DNA of 64,000 nt from Xylogone sp. PMI_703 (Eukaryota; Ascomycota; Leotiomycetes). A model generated the notes under the pieces. That model was given only the letters and a program-made list of their open reading frames with translations, ran no database searches and had not been told where the DNA came from. Shown here one piece after another: positions 53,031 through 64,000 of the stretch. The stretch spans positions 4,650,001 through 4,714,000 of the forward strand of contig JAJTUQ010000001.1 in assembly GCA_021399445.1 (NCBI GenBank), read 5' to 3'. Position 1 is the stretch's first letter, and every line of letters starts with the position of its first letter. The translations under genes were made by a program, and so were the position numbers.

Positions 53031-54760
53031 TTAGTTTACAGGAATCCTAGTTTCGTTGCGATTTGCAGAATGCTCTCTAGGTTTCCATGTATCTTCCGCT
53101 TTAGTTCCTGGTGGTAACCATGAGGTGCTCATACCCCTGGAGCGACCGGTCCGGCCACGGTCATCAGACTTTTTTGTATCTTGTGGCGGCGGATTGAGAG
53201 CATATCCGTTCGTATATGGATGTGGAGTTGTAGAGCTTACTGGGGATTCGAATAACACACTTGCTGGTACGTTGTCACCCGGACGCGTGGTAAGTGGCAA
53301 TAGTGTCTCCTCTTTGATATCCATCATCTTCGCCTTTCGATCCGCCTTATTGCTCTCTTTTGTCCTGTCATAGAGATAAAGGCCGAAGAATGTAAGCGCA
53401 ATGCCGACCGCCTGAAGCTTAGTAGTCGGATTGCGGAACCAGATTATTGCAATGACAACTACAAAAACGCGTTTTATAAGGGATGCCACCGAGTAGGTTA
53501 CAGGTGACACCATAGAGAGAAGCACAAATGCTATCATATTTTGCCCAAAGTGGAAAGTGCCATTGAAGAAATATTCGAGGGCTAAACGGCCATGATCTAG
53601 AGCACTAGTATGTGATTCTAAATTCAGACTACCATCCTGTAAGAAATCTCGAATAAGGGATATGCCTTCCGACCAGAACCAGATGGGGAATGTCCAGAGC
53701 AATGCTAGACCAGAGGAGTAGCAAAGAAGGTTGAGTTTATCCAGTTTGCGTGATTGAGTATATTGCCCTGCAGCTTCTGCAATCGCCGCTTCATTGAAGA
53801 GTCGCTTCGAGAAGATATTCTGTGTCACAAATATGATTGCTGCGAGAAAGGCATAGAGGATGCCAAAGATATTGCCCTTGAATTCTGCAGAGCAGGCAAG
53901 CATAACACCTAGCGTCAGAGGGATTAAGGAGAGATAAGTTGCGGTAGGATAGCGAATATCGAAAAGGACGCGGTAGGCAAAGACTGTGAACAATGGGGAT
54001 AGACCCTTTATGGTATGAACCAGAGAAACGGGAATTTTGGCTGTCGCAGTAGAGCTGAGAAGATGTCCACCTATTTGAAAAGCGGCAAGAGGGAGGGTGG
54101 TCACGATAACATCTCGAGATGGATAGCGAATCCCTTGGCGGAGGGCGGGGACCTTAGCTTTAAGAGAGGGGTAGACAGATGCCAAATAGGAGAAGAAAAG
54201 GCAGTATGAAGAGACGAAGGCGAATTGAATAAGAGTAAGAGTCGCTGGTTTGGGAAAAGTGTTCAAAATCGATTTTGAAGACGTGTTGGTTAAGGCGCTG
54301 GAGAGGTACCAAAAGAGACAGAGACCCTGGTGTTTGTTAGCCACATGCTAAATGCTAACCTGGAGAGAGGCAAAAGGCAGCTCACGATCAACATTGGCGA
54401 TACAGGCGCTTTCAAAGCATCTGAAATTTCATGTACATTGGCACTAACGCTTCCTTTCCTCGATCGTATTGTTCTGAATGCATCACTAAGACTCTTCTGC
54501 CTCGAATGTGTCCTGCCCCCGTTACTCCAAGAAGAGCCGCCCCCTAGCATACTGCTTCGCCTAGCATGCCACCGATCTGCTGATGAAGAACCATTTGTAC
54601 TACCGTTTGGCATGGGAGAGTGCATCGCAAAGGTTTGCTGTATGTCGGGTGCCTCAGTATGATCAGGAAATTTCTCCATAGAGCTTCGCTGAGGATCTCC
54701 TCCCGGGAATTTCAACGTGTTGATGCGGGTTCTCGAGGTGTCTCGTGTCGAGTGAGGCAT
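53031..54760 (-). CDS. SLY41: SLY41-type triose-phosphate/nucleotide-sugar transporter family protein, 556 aa
   Basis: A multi-pass membrane protein of the drug/metabolite transporter superfamily (TPT branch), in yeast an ER/Golgi suppressor of Ypt1 loss. Two exons on the minus strand: 54760-54386 and 54326-53031, joined across a 59-nt intron (GTGAGC donor, ACCAG acceptor). This gives SPMLIGLCLFWYLSSALTNTSSKSILNTF, as in relatives. The N-terminal 120 residues are hydrophilic, Ser-rich and basic. About eight to ten hydrophobic helices follow (for example LSLIPLTLGVMLACS, FGILYAFLAAIIFVTQNIFSKRLF, VVVIAIIWFRNPTT), and the last 90 residues are a cytosolic tail with PPP and RGRTGRSR. The transported substrate cannot be told from the sequence. 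The ATG at 54760 opens the family-like N-terminus; an in-frame ATG at 54958 would add 66 residues. Confidence 0.88.
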
Positions 54761-55271
54761 TGTCGCAGGATTCAACGAGTGTAAGGTCCAACAAGTGGAT
54801 TGTGGTATCTGCAGCGCGACTGATCTACGGCTGCATTGTAGTTTATATAGTGAGTGTTCAGGAGAGTCGCGCAGAGTGAAAGGTGAGTGATGATTGTGTG
54901 GTGGTCGTGGTGGTGTCGTAATTATATTCGAGTTCACTATTCGCCCGCCTTTATCCAAGTATTAGAGTTCGTATTGCTGCATGGCTGGACCGTGCACAAA
55001 ATTAACGCCTCAAATAAGAGGCACAGATACTTTAGCGTCTGGTTATTGGTGCATTTCACATTTCGCGACTTTCGAGATGCGCAGAGGCGATGGGATCAAC
55101 CACAGCCTTTTGACCTCAGATGCAACTGTATCGCAGTAGTCTTTCACCTCCCTTTGCGCGTCTGCTGGTGTCCAGCCCGTATACGTCAGTCGACATAAGG
55201 AGATAAATATACGCCGTTGCATTGGGATCTCGCACGTCTATTCTGGGGCTACAAGCCCATCCGCCTCCAAG
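54761..55271. promoter_or_regulatory. Divergent promoter region, SLY41 and SF3B2
   Basis: 511 bases between the start codons. No other supported feature. Confidence 0.45.
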
Positions 55272-57055
55272 ATGGCAGCAACTAAGATGACGAAGAATCA
55301 GATGAGGCGGGCGAAAAAGAAGGAACAGAAGAAAGAGAAATCCCAGGTATGCGGCCACAGTGTTTGCAATTCCTTTTTATGTTTTATGCTGACGCGATTT
55401 AGCCTGCACCTACCCCAGAACCAGAGTCAAAAGCTGAAGAACTGGAAGTCAAGGAGGAACCGCAAGCGGAAGAAAATGGAGAGCCAGTGCAGGTTGATGT
55501 CTCAACATTGGCGATACATGACGATGATCCGAACTATTCAGTGTATAAAGATATCCTGAACCGGTTTGGATCTGCGGCGGAGGAGGAAGTCAAAGAAGAA
55601 AATGCGGGTGAGAAGGGAGAAGTCTATTTTGACGACGATGAGGATATCCCAGACGAAGAAGATGAGGCAGATAAGCAGCCTAAACTATCGAAGAAGAAAA
55701 GAAAACAGAGAGATCAACTTTCTGTGGCAGAGCTAAAAGCTTTGGTAAAGAAGCCAGAATTGGTGGAATGGACGGATACATCTGGGACCGACCCGATATT
55801 ACTGGTACGCATCAAGTCGCATCGGAATGTGGTCCCTGTCCCGAGTCATTGGTCATTGAAACGGGAATACTTATCCTCTAAACGTGGTGTTGAGAAGCCT
55901 CCCTTTGCTCTGCCAAAATTCATCCAGGAGACGGGCATTGCTGAGATGCGTGATGCGGTTCTAGAAAAGCAGGATCAAGCTACTCTGAAGCAGAAGCAAA
56001 GAGAACGAGTACAACCAAAAATGGGGAAGTTGGATATTGATTATCAAAAGCTTTATGAGGCATTCTTTCGATTTCAAACTAAGCCTGAATTAACCCGCTT
56101 CGGGGAAGTTTATTATGAAGGAAAGGAGTACGAGACGAATTTGCGACATTTACGACCAGGTGAGCTCAGCGATGAGCTGAAAGAGGCACTTAATATCCCA
56201 CCAGGGGCACCACCCCCATGGCTTATTAACCAGCAACGATTTGGTCCACCACCTTCTTATCCATCTTTGAAAATCCCGGGTCTCAACGCACCCCCACCAC
56301 CTGGTGCCTCTTGGGGCTTTCATCCAGGAGGATATGGAAAGCCCCCTGTTGATGAATTCAATAGGCCTCTTTATGGTGGCGACATCTTTGGTGTTCTGCA
56401 GCCGCAAGTCAATAATCAACCTGGGGAACCCGTAGAACGGACACTTTGGGGAGAACTACAGCCGCCCGAAGAGGAATCCGAAGAAGAAGAGAGCGAAGAG
56501 GAAGAAGAGGAGGACGATGAAGAAGATATTGGTGCTGGGCTACAGACACCTAGTGGCCTAGAGACTCCAGGAGGCATGACTTCAACTGTACCATCCGAAT
56601 ACCATGGCGAGATTAGCGTTGGTGGCGAATTTGATCTGCGTAAACAACGACGTGGCACAGAAACTGAGGAATCTGTTCATCCTCGTTCAGCGTACACTGT
56701 GATCCCTGAGCGGCAGATTCGCGCAGAGGGCTTCTTTGGTGGTGAACGCGCCTATGATGTACGAGCTGCGCAGCAGAACTCCCATCTTCCTGTCCTAGGC
56801 CAGGATGATGAGGGCCGAAAGAGAAAGAAGCCAGGTGATGTTGATGTTGCCCTCGACCCTGATATGTTGCAGTCAGAGAATGGCATTAATAAGGAAGAAC
56901 TAAAGAGGCAATTTGAAGCCCAGAAGAAAGAAGAAAACAAGGGTTGGGCTTTTGAAGAAGACCTCAGTGATATGATTGCTCAGGAAAGTCGGAAGAGACT
57001 GAAAAGAGATGAGGATAGAAGAAGTGAGAAGAAGGAAAAAAGCTATCGGTTTTAA
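55272..57055 (+). CDS. CUS1: Splicing factor 3b subunit 2 (SF3B2/Cus1), 575 aa
   Basis: A component of the U2 snRNP SF3b complex that anchors U2 at the branch site. Two exons, 55272-55346 and 55403-57055, with a 56-nt intron (GTATGC donor, ATTTAG acceptor). After a basic N-terminus (MTKNQMRRAKKKEQKKEK) and an acidic region comes the conserved block VAELKALVKKPELVEWTD, SHRNVVPVPSHWSLKREYLSSKRGVEKPPF and LPKFI. The PSP domain follows (LRHLRPGELSDELKEALNIPPGAPPPWLINQQRFGPPPSYPSLKIPGLN, GYGKPPVDEFNRPLYGGD). An acidic Glu tract at about 390-415 and a basic helical tail (KRLKRDEDRRSEKKEK) complete it. All family hallmarks are present. It is one of three splicing-linked genes in the window. Confidence 0.96.
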
Positions 57056-58376
57056 GGGATTGTGTTGGTGTTATGCTTGGCTCCGGCGGCGTAAGGTTCT
57101 GGCTATCACATCTGGTGGTTATTGTACTATTAACAGCTTCGGATAAAGAAATGGGAAGAACAGGCCCTTTGAGCGAAGCATGTATATGTTGACCACAGAA
57201 CAAAATGTGTAATTGATAAAAGTGTTCAGGCCTTTACTAATTAAATTTCACACAAATAATGCTTACCCTGTTACACAGGTTCTTTATAACCACATAGAAT
57301 CTACAAGTAGAGATCCTAGTCATTAACAGCGGAAGCTTTGAGCATCGTCTCAATATCGTCACGTGACCAATCTTTAATCGAGGACGCGGCCGCATCGCGC
57401 TAATGGTAGTGATGCGACTCCAAAAACATATCGAGAGTTCGTGCCTTTGAGGTTTAAGGTACTCTACGGCCTGAACGTTAAAGCAAGCCAGCCTAAATCC
57501 AGCGAAGGAGGTTTCACTAAACAACCAAAGGCTCGGCTTGGTTCCACTCCCATCGCTATGGATAGAGGTCGCGATAGAAGGTTAGTTATTTTTCTTCGGT
57601 ACCTTTTACCTTTGTCAAGCCATAGGTAGCTGCCCAACCGATGGTACTATTGATGGTTGGTTTTGTCTTGGTTGGTCTATTCGGGTGTGAGCAAAAGATT
57701 TTGAGCCTGTCAGCGCTTTATTTGCAACTCAGACGACGACGACACGGTGTTAAAGAAGGTCAATTAAATAGGCCTGAGATCACGAAGGTGGCGGGTTTGA
57801 TAACGCGGATGACCATCTCGTCGTACGGAAGCCATGCGGCTCAAGAAGGGATCTTGGAAGCGATTCTACGAACGGGCCGATTCGAGCGAACATAACTTTG
57901 TTCCAATCCTTCAAATAGTTTGTGGAGAGGGAGCGTCTGGTGTATGAGCGCGTTGAGAACAATGCGCCCCTCGAATCTGCCGCATACGGGTGGGCAGGCT
58001 GCCGTCCTTATATCAACTCTGGCACCTTATGTCTGCCTCATAAGTGATGTTGCAATTGGGGGTTCCTCGAGTCCCTATCTGGAATCGTCAAGTAGCAGGA
58101 CTGCGCTTCGGATGTGGTCTCAACCTATACTTCTCTCTTCGATCAGTCTAAGTCAGGATTATCGAGACCCTCAGGATTGAAATAGAAGTTCTATACCTTG
58201 GATGTGGGATTGGTTACCGTTGCATTCTGGATGACAGACGACTGGCAGATTGCAGGTCGAAAAGCGATTATGGCCGTCTTGATCTAGTCAAACCCATATT
58301 GCTCTGTCCGAATATGTTGCTGCTTTCATTTTGGCATTTCTTTAGGACTCATATAGTTTAGATTGGAAAGACGCTA
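57056..58376. other. Intergenic region with candidate first exon of the RS gene
   Basis: About 1.3 kb. At 57558 an ATG opens MDRGRDR and is followed by a GTTAGT donor at 57581; this could be a first coding exon of the RS-rich gene at 58377. Frames at 57641-57895 and 57920-58180 show no recognisable domains. The remainder is probably the SF3B2 3' end. Confidence 0.4.
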
Positions 58377-60027
58377 ATGAGTGATAGATTGGATAGCCGG
58401 GGAGATGGCGAGGTGACAAAAATGGGAGGTGGCGAGTCATATCGTCCAGCCGCAAGGCCGCGAACTCCCAGAGATGACTATCGTGATAGAGATCTGTCCC
58501 CACGAAGAGATCGAGGTCGTAGCCCACGAGACCGTGGACGTACCCCCCTTGGAGCCGATAGTTATTATCCAGGAAGTAGAGATCGCTCTCGGCGAAGGTC
58601 AAGGAGCCCTCTGTACAGAGGCCGAGATAGAACTCCTCCGCGAGAGATATCAAGCTGGCGCTCACGGCCAAGGTCTCCAATGCGACCGAGATCTCCTAGA
58701 GCAAGAACCCCTCCCCGAAGATATTCTCCGAGGCGGGATGATGATAGAAGGGATAGACCTCGATCGCCAAGGAGAGATGACAGGTCTGTTTTCAATATAA
58801 GCTATGATAAATTTAAGCTGATATCTGTACAGGCGAAGGTCAAGATCTCCATATGACCACGATCGTCCATTTCGCGCCAGATCACCGTACCCTAGAAGAT
58901 CTCCTCCCCCTGGCCCAAGAGGTTCTTGGCGTCCACGTTCTCGTACCCCCGACCGGAGAGATGACAGAAGAGATGATAGAATACCAAGTGGACCAAGTTC
59001 TGCTACATGGCGCCGACGTTCTCCCTCGCCTCTAGGTCGTGATTCTGGCCGGTCTTCAGGTCGAACTTCTGGCTCCACATCACGCCGGTCATCCCCTCCT
59101 AGTAAAGCCGCTCCGCCACAGTCCATTTCTCGAGATGACCGTCCACGTCCCAGATCTCCACCTCCGCGAGAGAAATCACCTGCGCAACACTCAATTCCTT
59201 ATAGAGACAGAGACTCTGCCAGATCTACTCCTAAAGACCGTTCACCTGCTCGGCCTACTGCCCCAAGATCGCCTCCTCGTGGTCCAGCTGGTTATAGGCC
59301 AACCCCAACTGGACCAAGTAGTGTTCGTCCAAAGGATTCCGCGGTTTCGCCAGTTATTTCGTCGGTCAATTCCCCCGTTCTAGCACATAGTCGACCTGAG
59401 ACCTCCAACCTAGCAGTACCGCCAGCTGGACCCCGTGGTTATGTGCCTCCAACCCGTGGCTCTCCCTATCCCACCGGACCCCGGCGATCGTTCGGTGCAG
59501 ACCGTCATCAACGTCCTGAACCATCATCCTGGGGTGCTAGCCGTGCTATGCCAGATTCTACACCTAGAGCACCAGCGTCTATCAGTCGTCCGGCACCGTC
59601 ACTGTCTCCAACAACTCCTGTGGCCCCTACTGGTCCGACTGGTATTCCTACAGGGCCTCGAGCAGGTAACTCAATTACAACGCGACCTCCAGGCTCATAT
59701 TCTCGCCCTCCACAAGCAAGCTCAGCTCCTCCTGGCCCTCGTGTCCATCCAGCAATTGCAAATCTATCCACCATAATTCCAGGGGGCAGGATTGATCCCG
59801 CTGCATCTGGCATACCGGGCGACCTTGTAGCACGGCTGAAGAAGAGGCAGGAAGAAGAGGAAACTATAAGAGAGGAGCTCAACATGAAACAGGACAAGTT
59901 AAGAAGAGGACTTAAGACCTGGGATCGACTTTCTAGAGATAGTTCAGCTATGGGCTTAAGAAGCGAGTTGAGCGAGCGTCATGTTAGGCTCTTGGCTGGT
60001 GAAGGTGTTGGTGGAAAGGCATTCTAA
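58377..60027 (+). CDS. Arg/Ser-rich (SR-like) protein, about 533 aa
   Basis: Exons 58377-58783 and 58833-60027, joined across a 49-nt intron (GTCTGT donor, GTACAG acceptor) that rebuilds an Arg codon and keeps the RS frame. The first 250 residues are a dense RS/RD/RP domain (SPRRDRGRSPRDRGRTP, RDRSRRRSRSPLYRGRDRTPP), as in splicing regulators. Residues of about 250-430 are Pro/Ser/Gly-rich. The last 85 residues form a charged helix (IPGDLVARLKKRQEEEETIREELNMKQDKLRRGLKTWDRLSRDSS) with a short tail. No RRM or PWI fold is visible, so it is SR-like rather than a classic SR protein. A nuclear, splicing-linked role is likely but inferred. The start at 58377 is provisional: an exon MDRGRDRR at 57558-57580 could join to it over an intron of about 800 nt. 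Confidence 0.78.
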
Positions 60028-61439
60028 TGTTGTACGGACCGTAAAGTCTCTTCTATCTTAGAGGTGAGGGCGCTGATGGGATATAATGACAGTTGAAACC
60101 AGCATTATAAAGGATATGGCGTTATGGGTACTGGTGCATCAACTATTGGCCTCATTATGAAGTGTCTGTGGCCGATATATGTGTATTAATAGGGGACTCA
60201 TACTCTCATAGTATTGTAAAGATAAACTCAGTGATACCATTGTTAGGAGAAATTTGGTAATATGGACTCTGCGAATGTCCAATTTCAATACTAGTTCTAT
60301 TAAGAATGTAATAGGAATTGGATGTGTGATGAATTGAGAAGGTCTGGAATGAATTTGTCTAAGATAAAGCTGCCATGCTCCTCAATTAGTACATATCGAG
60401 CTCTCCGATAGTATTTATCAATGAGACGTAGCCATTCCCACAATTAAGCACTTTTTAGGCTTAACTCGCATCTAACGCGCACCGATCTAGCGCAACTTAA
60501 ATGTCAGATTGCCGGCGCTAGATAGCCGCGGTTACATTCCACCAATGGAAGTAATCGTCGATAGCTTCCTCAACCAACTAGACTGTTCACAAATGATCCC
60601 TTTCATGTGTTTTCTAATGTGTCTGGATATTTGACATTCCATAGAATCAATTAGTTGATCACTGCTACACAAAAGAAGTTGTCGTGAACTGTAAGAAAAG
60701 TAAAGAAAGCTAAAAGCGCTGACAGCTTCAGTAAGCTGACGAAGCATTCTGAAGAATTTTATATGAAATTCTTGCTGTTTTGGAGGACGTAGAAGCATAT
60801 ATTCCCAGACGCAGATTATATGATTCACTTGGATCTGAATCGTCAAGCTTCTGTATGATAGTCACATACTCAACTATCTCCGGTATTGGAAACACCATTA
60901 GCCCGTAAGACAGAATACAATATTAAATATATAAGAGCTAAAGGAAGAAGGGCTACTCTCGTTATACTTAATTTCTTGATTATCTTTGTTTGAGACGCGT
61001 GAATAGCCCAGTGTGCATCATATACGCAGTGCGATCCATGATAATGGCTAAGAACTTGCATACAAGATATTATAGAGTATGTATGCAATGCTTATATGCG
61101 ATACTTATACATACACTACTTACCTTCATTAGTTACATGTCGTCTATGGGATACCGCATGTCAAAGATTGGAAAATGGAAGGATGGCCTCTAAAATATGT
61201 ATATAGCCAGGTCTGGACTATATTGTAAAGTAAGTGTATTATACTAGAAGATATTAAATTTTACCTATCGAACAGTCATATGGACAGTCATATGGACAGA
61301 CACATACGGTTATTGAGGTTGGCATTTAAGACTCGTGAGAACTCTAGCGAGACGGTCATTTTATCTTGAGAATATAAACCATGCATATAAACAGAAATTT
61401 TGATTATTATAATTATTCTAAGTGTGTCTCTATTTGAAC
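60028..61439. other. Convergent intergenic region, RS gene and Zn2Cys6 gene
   Basis: About 1.4 kb of AT-rich DNA with only short frames. A 12-base ACAGTCATATGG unit is repeated near 61272. I see no other feature. Confidence 0.4.
61272..61299. repeat. Direct repeat ACAGTCATATGG
   Basis: Two adjacent copies of the 12-base unit and the start of a third, in AT-rich intergenic DNA downstream of the Zn2Cys6 gene. Confidence 0.75.
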
Positions 61440-62792
61440 TCAGCAAGAAACGGTCATATCTGAATTGGAAGAGTCGGGAGTCGCTGCAAGCGAAAGCGAA
61501 TTACCAAGCAACAGATTCCTGACATCTTGGGGGTCATCCATGCCTCTTGCCGCCAGTGGTATTTGTAATAAACTCCGGAACTTGTGGTTTGGCTCAATGA
61601 AACGATAAATGAGGTCAATCTCCCTATTTGCTATCGTTCCATGCCACCACCAAATAGTACTGACTAATTTTGTGAAAATGATGTAGTATGCCATGATAAT
61701 TAGTGCTCTTGGTCGTCGTTCTTTCGCAAGATTTGCAATGGTCTTCGGTACGTAGGAGGGCCAGGTTATTATTCTTATCGAGAGAGCGTCTGAAATACCG
61801 TCGTCTTTAAGACTAGCATAAAGAGCCCCAAATGAGTCTAGAGTCTTGCAATAGTCCTCTAGAGCGGCAAAATCAGGGTCCTGGGGAGTGATTGAGCCTA
61901 GCATGCCAATCAATTCAGTAGGCACCATAGGATCTGATTTCACATCATTCAGCGTGCGTCGGAATATTGGGGCAATAGACCTCCAGGAAACTCCCCCAGG
62001 TATCTTGGAAACGACCAAATCACCCAGACCATGGAAGAGCCCGAGCCAAGTCACAACAAAGAGTTCATCCTCTGGCATTTCTGTGGTGCGTCCTATGATG
62101 AGCAATAACACAGCCATTGCTACTACAGCTTCGGGCTCCCGGCTAATTATTTCTTCATTAGACAGGACCGCACGGAACGCACTTATGGATTTCATTTGGT
62201 ATATATCTGATTGCCTACAGACGTCATTCGCGTCCCTATTAAGATGAGCAAGGTGCATGGAAGCTATTGTTAGTATTCCGATCATCAAGTAATCATGTTC
62301 TGATTTGAATGCAAGCTCAGGTATGGTTATCTGGAGAACCTTTCGAGTATCCTCGGTACCGTATGCAAGAGATCGATACGTGTTTGTAGTATAGTGATGA
62401 AATAGGCGCATGTCTGACTTGGTGAGTGTGATTGAAGTCGGATTGAGCGACGGCATGAGAAATGGTGGTGGGCTGCATGAGGGTGTAGGTATTGAACTCC
62501 AATTTGATTGTTGATGACGAGGTATCTGACGTTCTCTTCTTACTAACGTTCGAGTATCTGAAGTAGAAGAACTTGGCGATATCGGCTCTGTGGTTTTATA
62601 TACACATTCGAGATTCCGTAAGGAGCAAAATGTGCACTTGGGTCGCTTCTCATCACACTTGATGACCACTTAGATGAAGTTCTCAACCATTGCGTTACAT
62701 ATCCTTCGTACCTTGATTTTTCTTGCCTTACAGCCTATACAGCCGGCTCTGGACTTCCGATGAGGTCTTTTGGTGGTGAATGTTGTCGGCAT
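61440..62792 (-). CDS. Zn2Cys6 transcription factor, UPC2-like architecture, 432 aa
   Basis: A fungal-specific DNA-binding regulator. Exon 1 is 62792-62712 and exon 2 is 62657-61440, joined across a 54-nt intron (GTACGA donor, CATCAAG acceptor). The intron lies inside the zinc cluster, between KIK and CDEKRPKC. The splice yields the full CX2CX6CX6CX2CX6C pattern at residues 18-45 (CIGC, CDEKRPKC, CSLRNLEC). The C-terminal 300 residues match the fungal transcription factor domain seen in Upc2-like proteins, including LFHHYTTNTYRSLA and a following helical bundle. Upc2 homologues in yeasts control sterol uptake; here the target is not known, and similar proteins are often found near secondary metabolism genes, which are not seen here. 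The acceptor AAG is unusual compared with other introns but is the only one that keeps the cluster. Confidence 0.85.
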
Positions 62793-63300
62793 GATATGAG
62801 ACTCGATCACGAGTATGTAACTCTCAGCTCAGGGATGAGGTGGATGAGGGGCTTGAAGATATGAGGGCGGCGGCGATAAATCTTTACAGCCCGCGAAAGC
62901 GACTAAGGAATAATTCCAGGAAGCACAGGGAGACAGACTTATATGAGCATCAACTCTCTAGTTGTGAATCCCTTGTCATAGACACTTGTGAATTGTCGCA
63001 TGATCGAGCCAAAACCCTTTAGGACGATTTCCTGTATTATGACACAGCAAAGGAAGTACTATCTAGAAATAGATGATCAATGATACAAGTGCCTGAATTC
63101 CTCTTGAGATATCTCGAGAATCTTATGCATAGGTTCTAGCTGTATGGTTTGATGCGACGTCTAAAATTATGACGCCGTGGCGCTAGCGTTAGAAGTTTGA
63201 TGCCTTACTTTAAAGGCATAAAACTCGTCGCGTCCTCCGATATTCATACGCGACTTTCTAATATTTGTTAAATTACCGCGGAGGAGATCGATGACTTGGG
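62793..63300. promoter_or_regulatory. Divergent promoter region, Zn2Cys6 gene and ORC5
   Basis: 508 bases between the start codons. No other supported feature. Confidence 0.45.
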
Positions 63301-64000
63301 ATGGCGGCCATATTCGAACAGCCTAGTGAGTTGGTGCTCACGTCTCTGCAGTCTCGATTTCCCTGCAGAGAGCAGCAGATTCGTATCCTAGCAACACTTC
63401 TCTATGTATGTGCTCCCAGCATACCCAACTTTCATTTTCATTCTGAAGATGGCTAATAGTGTGCTTTTAGACCAAATCTGCGCCATGCAAAAATATTGTG
63501 ATTTATGGCTTGGAAGCTACGGGGAAAAGCTCCATTACGAAAGCTTTGCTGGACGCGTTATCGAGCCCCCCTCGACTGAATGGGATTAATGGGCACTCCG
63601 CGAACGAGTTTACGGACCTCTTGTCTTATGCGATAATAAATAGTGAGGAGTGTATAACAGGAAGACATCTGCTGGAACGAACACTGGGAGCAGTTGCCAG
63701 TGCCTTACAGTGGAAGGGAAACCTGGGTCGTTGTGAGAATACATCGCAACTGGTAGTAGAGATTGGGAAATTGCTAGAGTCGGCAGAGGCTTCGGACAGA
63801 CTGATCGAGGCAAGAAGAAGGCTAGTGCTGGTGTACGATGGCATCGATCGGCAGAAAGATGCTCCATCAACGTTACTTCCTGCTCTTGCTCGTATTGGCG
63901 AAATAGTAAGTTGCATTGTTATTCGTCCTTCGGTATGATCTCAGAATACTGATATATTGCCCATGATACAGATCCCGACTATATCTACAGTTTTTATCGT
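63301..64000 (+). CDS. ORC5: Origin recognition complex subunit 5 (ORC5), 5' part, truncated by window end
   Basis: An AAA+-type subunit of the origin recognition complex that marks replication origins. Visible exons: 63301-63405, 63471-63905 and 63972 to the edge, with introns of 65 nt (GTATGT donor) and 66 nt (GTAAGT donor). The product begins MAAIFEQPSELVLTSLQSRF PCREQQIRIL, then SAPCKNIVIYGLEATGKSSITKALL with a Walker A motif (GLEATGKS). It continues with FTDLLSYAIINSEECITGRHLLERT and LVLVYDGIDRQKD, a Walker B-like strand. The last exon starts IPTISTVFI at the edge. The N-terminal PCREQQI and GLEATGKSS motifs are typical of Orc5. The C-terminal part lies outside the window. Confidence 0.9.

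Noticed and set aside
61440..62792. Zn2Cys6 regulator as marker of a secondary metabolite cluster
   Set aside because: No synthase, oxygenase or efflux transporter lies next to it in the window; the neighbours are RS protein and ORC5.

Overview
The window is nuclear DNA of a filamentous ascomycete (Pezizomycotina; a Leotiomycete-like genome would fit, but I cannot fix the class). The reasons are short introns (mostly 47-115 nt) with GTANGT-like donors and CTAAC/CTAAT branch sequences, genes on both strands without operons, a Zn2Cys6 regulator, PRC2 and class II HDAC subunits, and fungal versions of mitochondrial and splicing proteins. I found 20 protein-coding genes (19 complete, one cut by the right edge). 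I found no rRNA, no convincing tRNA, no CRISPR array and no intact transposon. Exon joins were made by eye from splice signals and from keeping protein families continuous.

Layout. 1-13 kb: small SANT/Myb-like protein (+), UFD1 (-) head to head with the U5 snRNP GYF protein LIN1 (+), RVB2 helicase (-), and a 991-residue coiled-coil protein (+). 13-19 kb: cytochrome oxidase subunit IV/COX5 (+), a 3.4 kb intergenic stretch, then glyceraldehyde-3-phosphate dehydrogenase (+) with a CT-rich promoter and probable 5' UTR intron. 20-33 kb: class II histone deacetylase HDA1 with Arb2 domain (+), an F-box protein (-), BRX1 ribosome biogenesis factor (+), glycogen branching enzyme (-, 8 exons), and mitochondrial ClpX-type unfoldase (+). 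33-37 kb: Rab11/Ypt3 GTPase (+) and ATP synthase beta (+, 7 exons with one GC-AG intron). 39-50 kb: an 886-residue disordered nuclear-type protein (-), SUZ12 (-) with a C-terminal PHD finger, and an F-box/LRR-like protein (+). 49.5-53 kb: a gene-free AT-rich gap. 53-64 kb: SLY41-type transporter (-), SF3B2/Cus1 (+), an RS-rich protein (+), a Zn2Cys6 regulator (-), and the start of ORC5 (+).

The genes are mostly housekeeping: energy metabolism (GAPDH, COX5, ATP2, GLC3), proteostasis (UFD1, ClpX, F-box proteins), chromatin (RVB2, HDA1, SUZ12), splicing (LIN1, SF3B2, the RS protein), ribosome assembly (BRX1), replication (ORC5) and trafficking (RAB11, SLY41). They do not form a metabolite cluster or one pathway. 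Many neighbours are divergent pairs sharing 270-840 bp.

I do not see a new multigene system. The best observations are at gene level: a PHD finger on SUZ12 that appears only when the last intron is removed, a start-codon-only exon in UFD1, several very small exons, a GC-AG intron in ATP2, and an IGF ClpP-docking loop in the mitochondrial ClpX.
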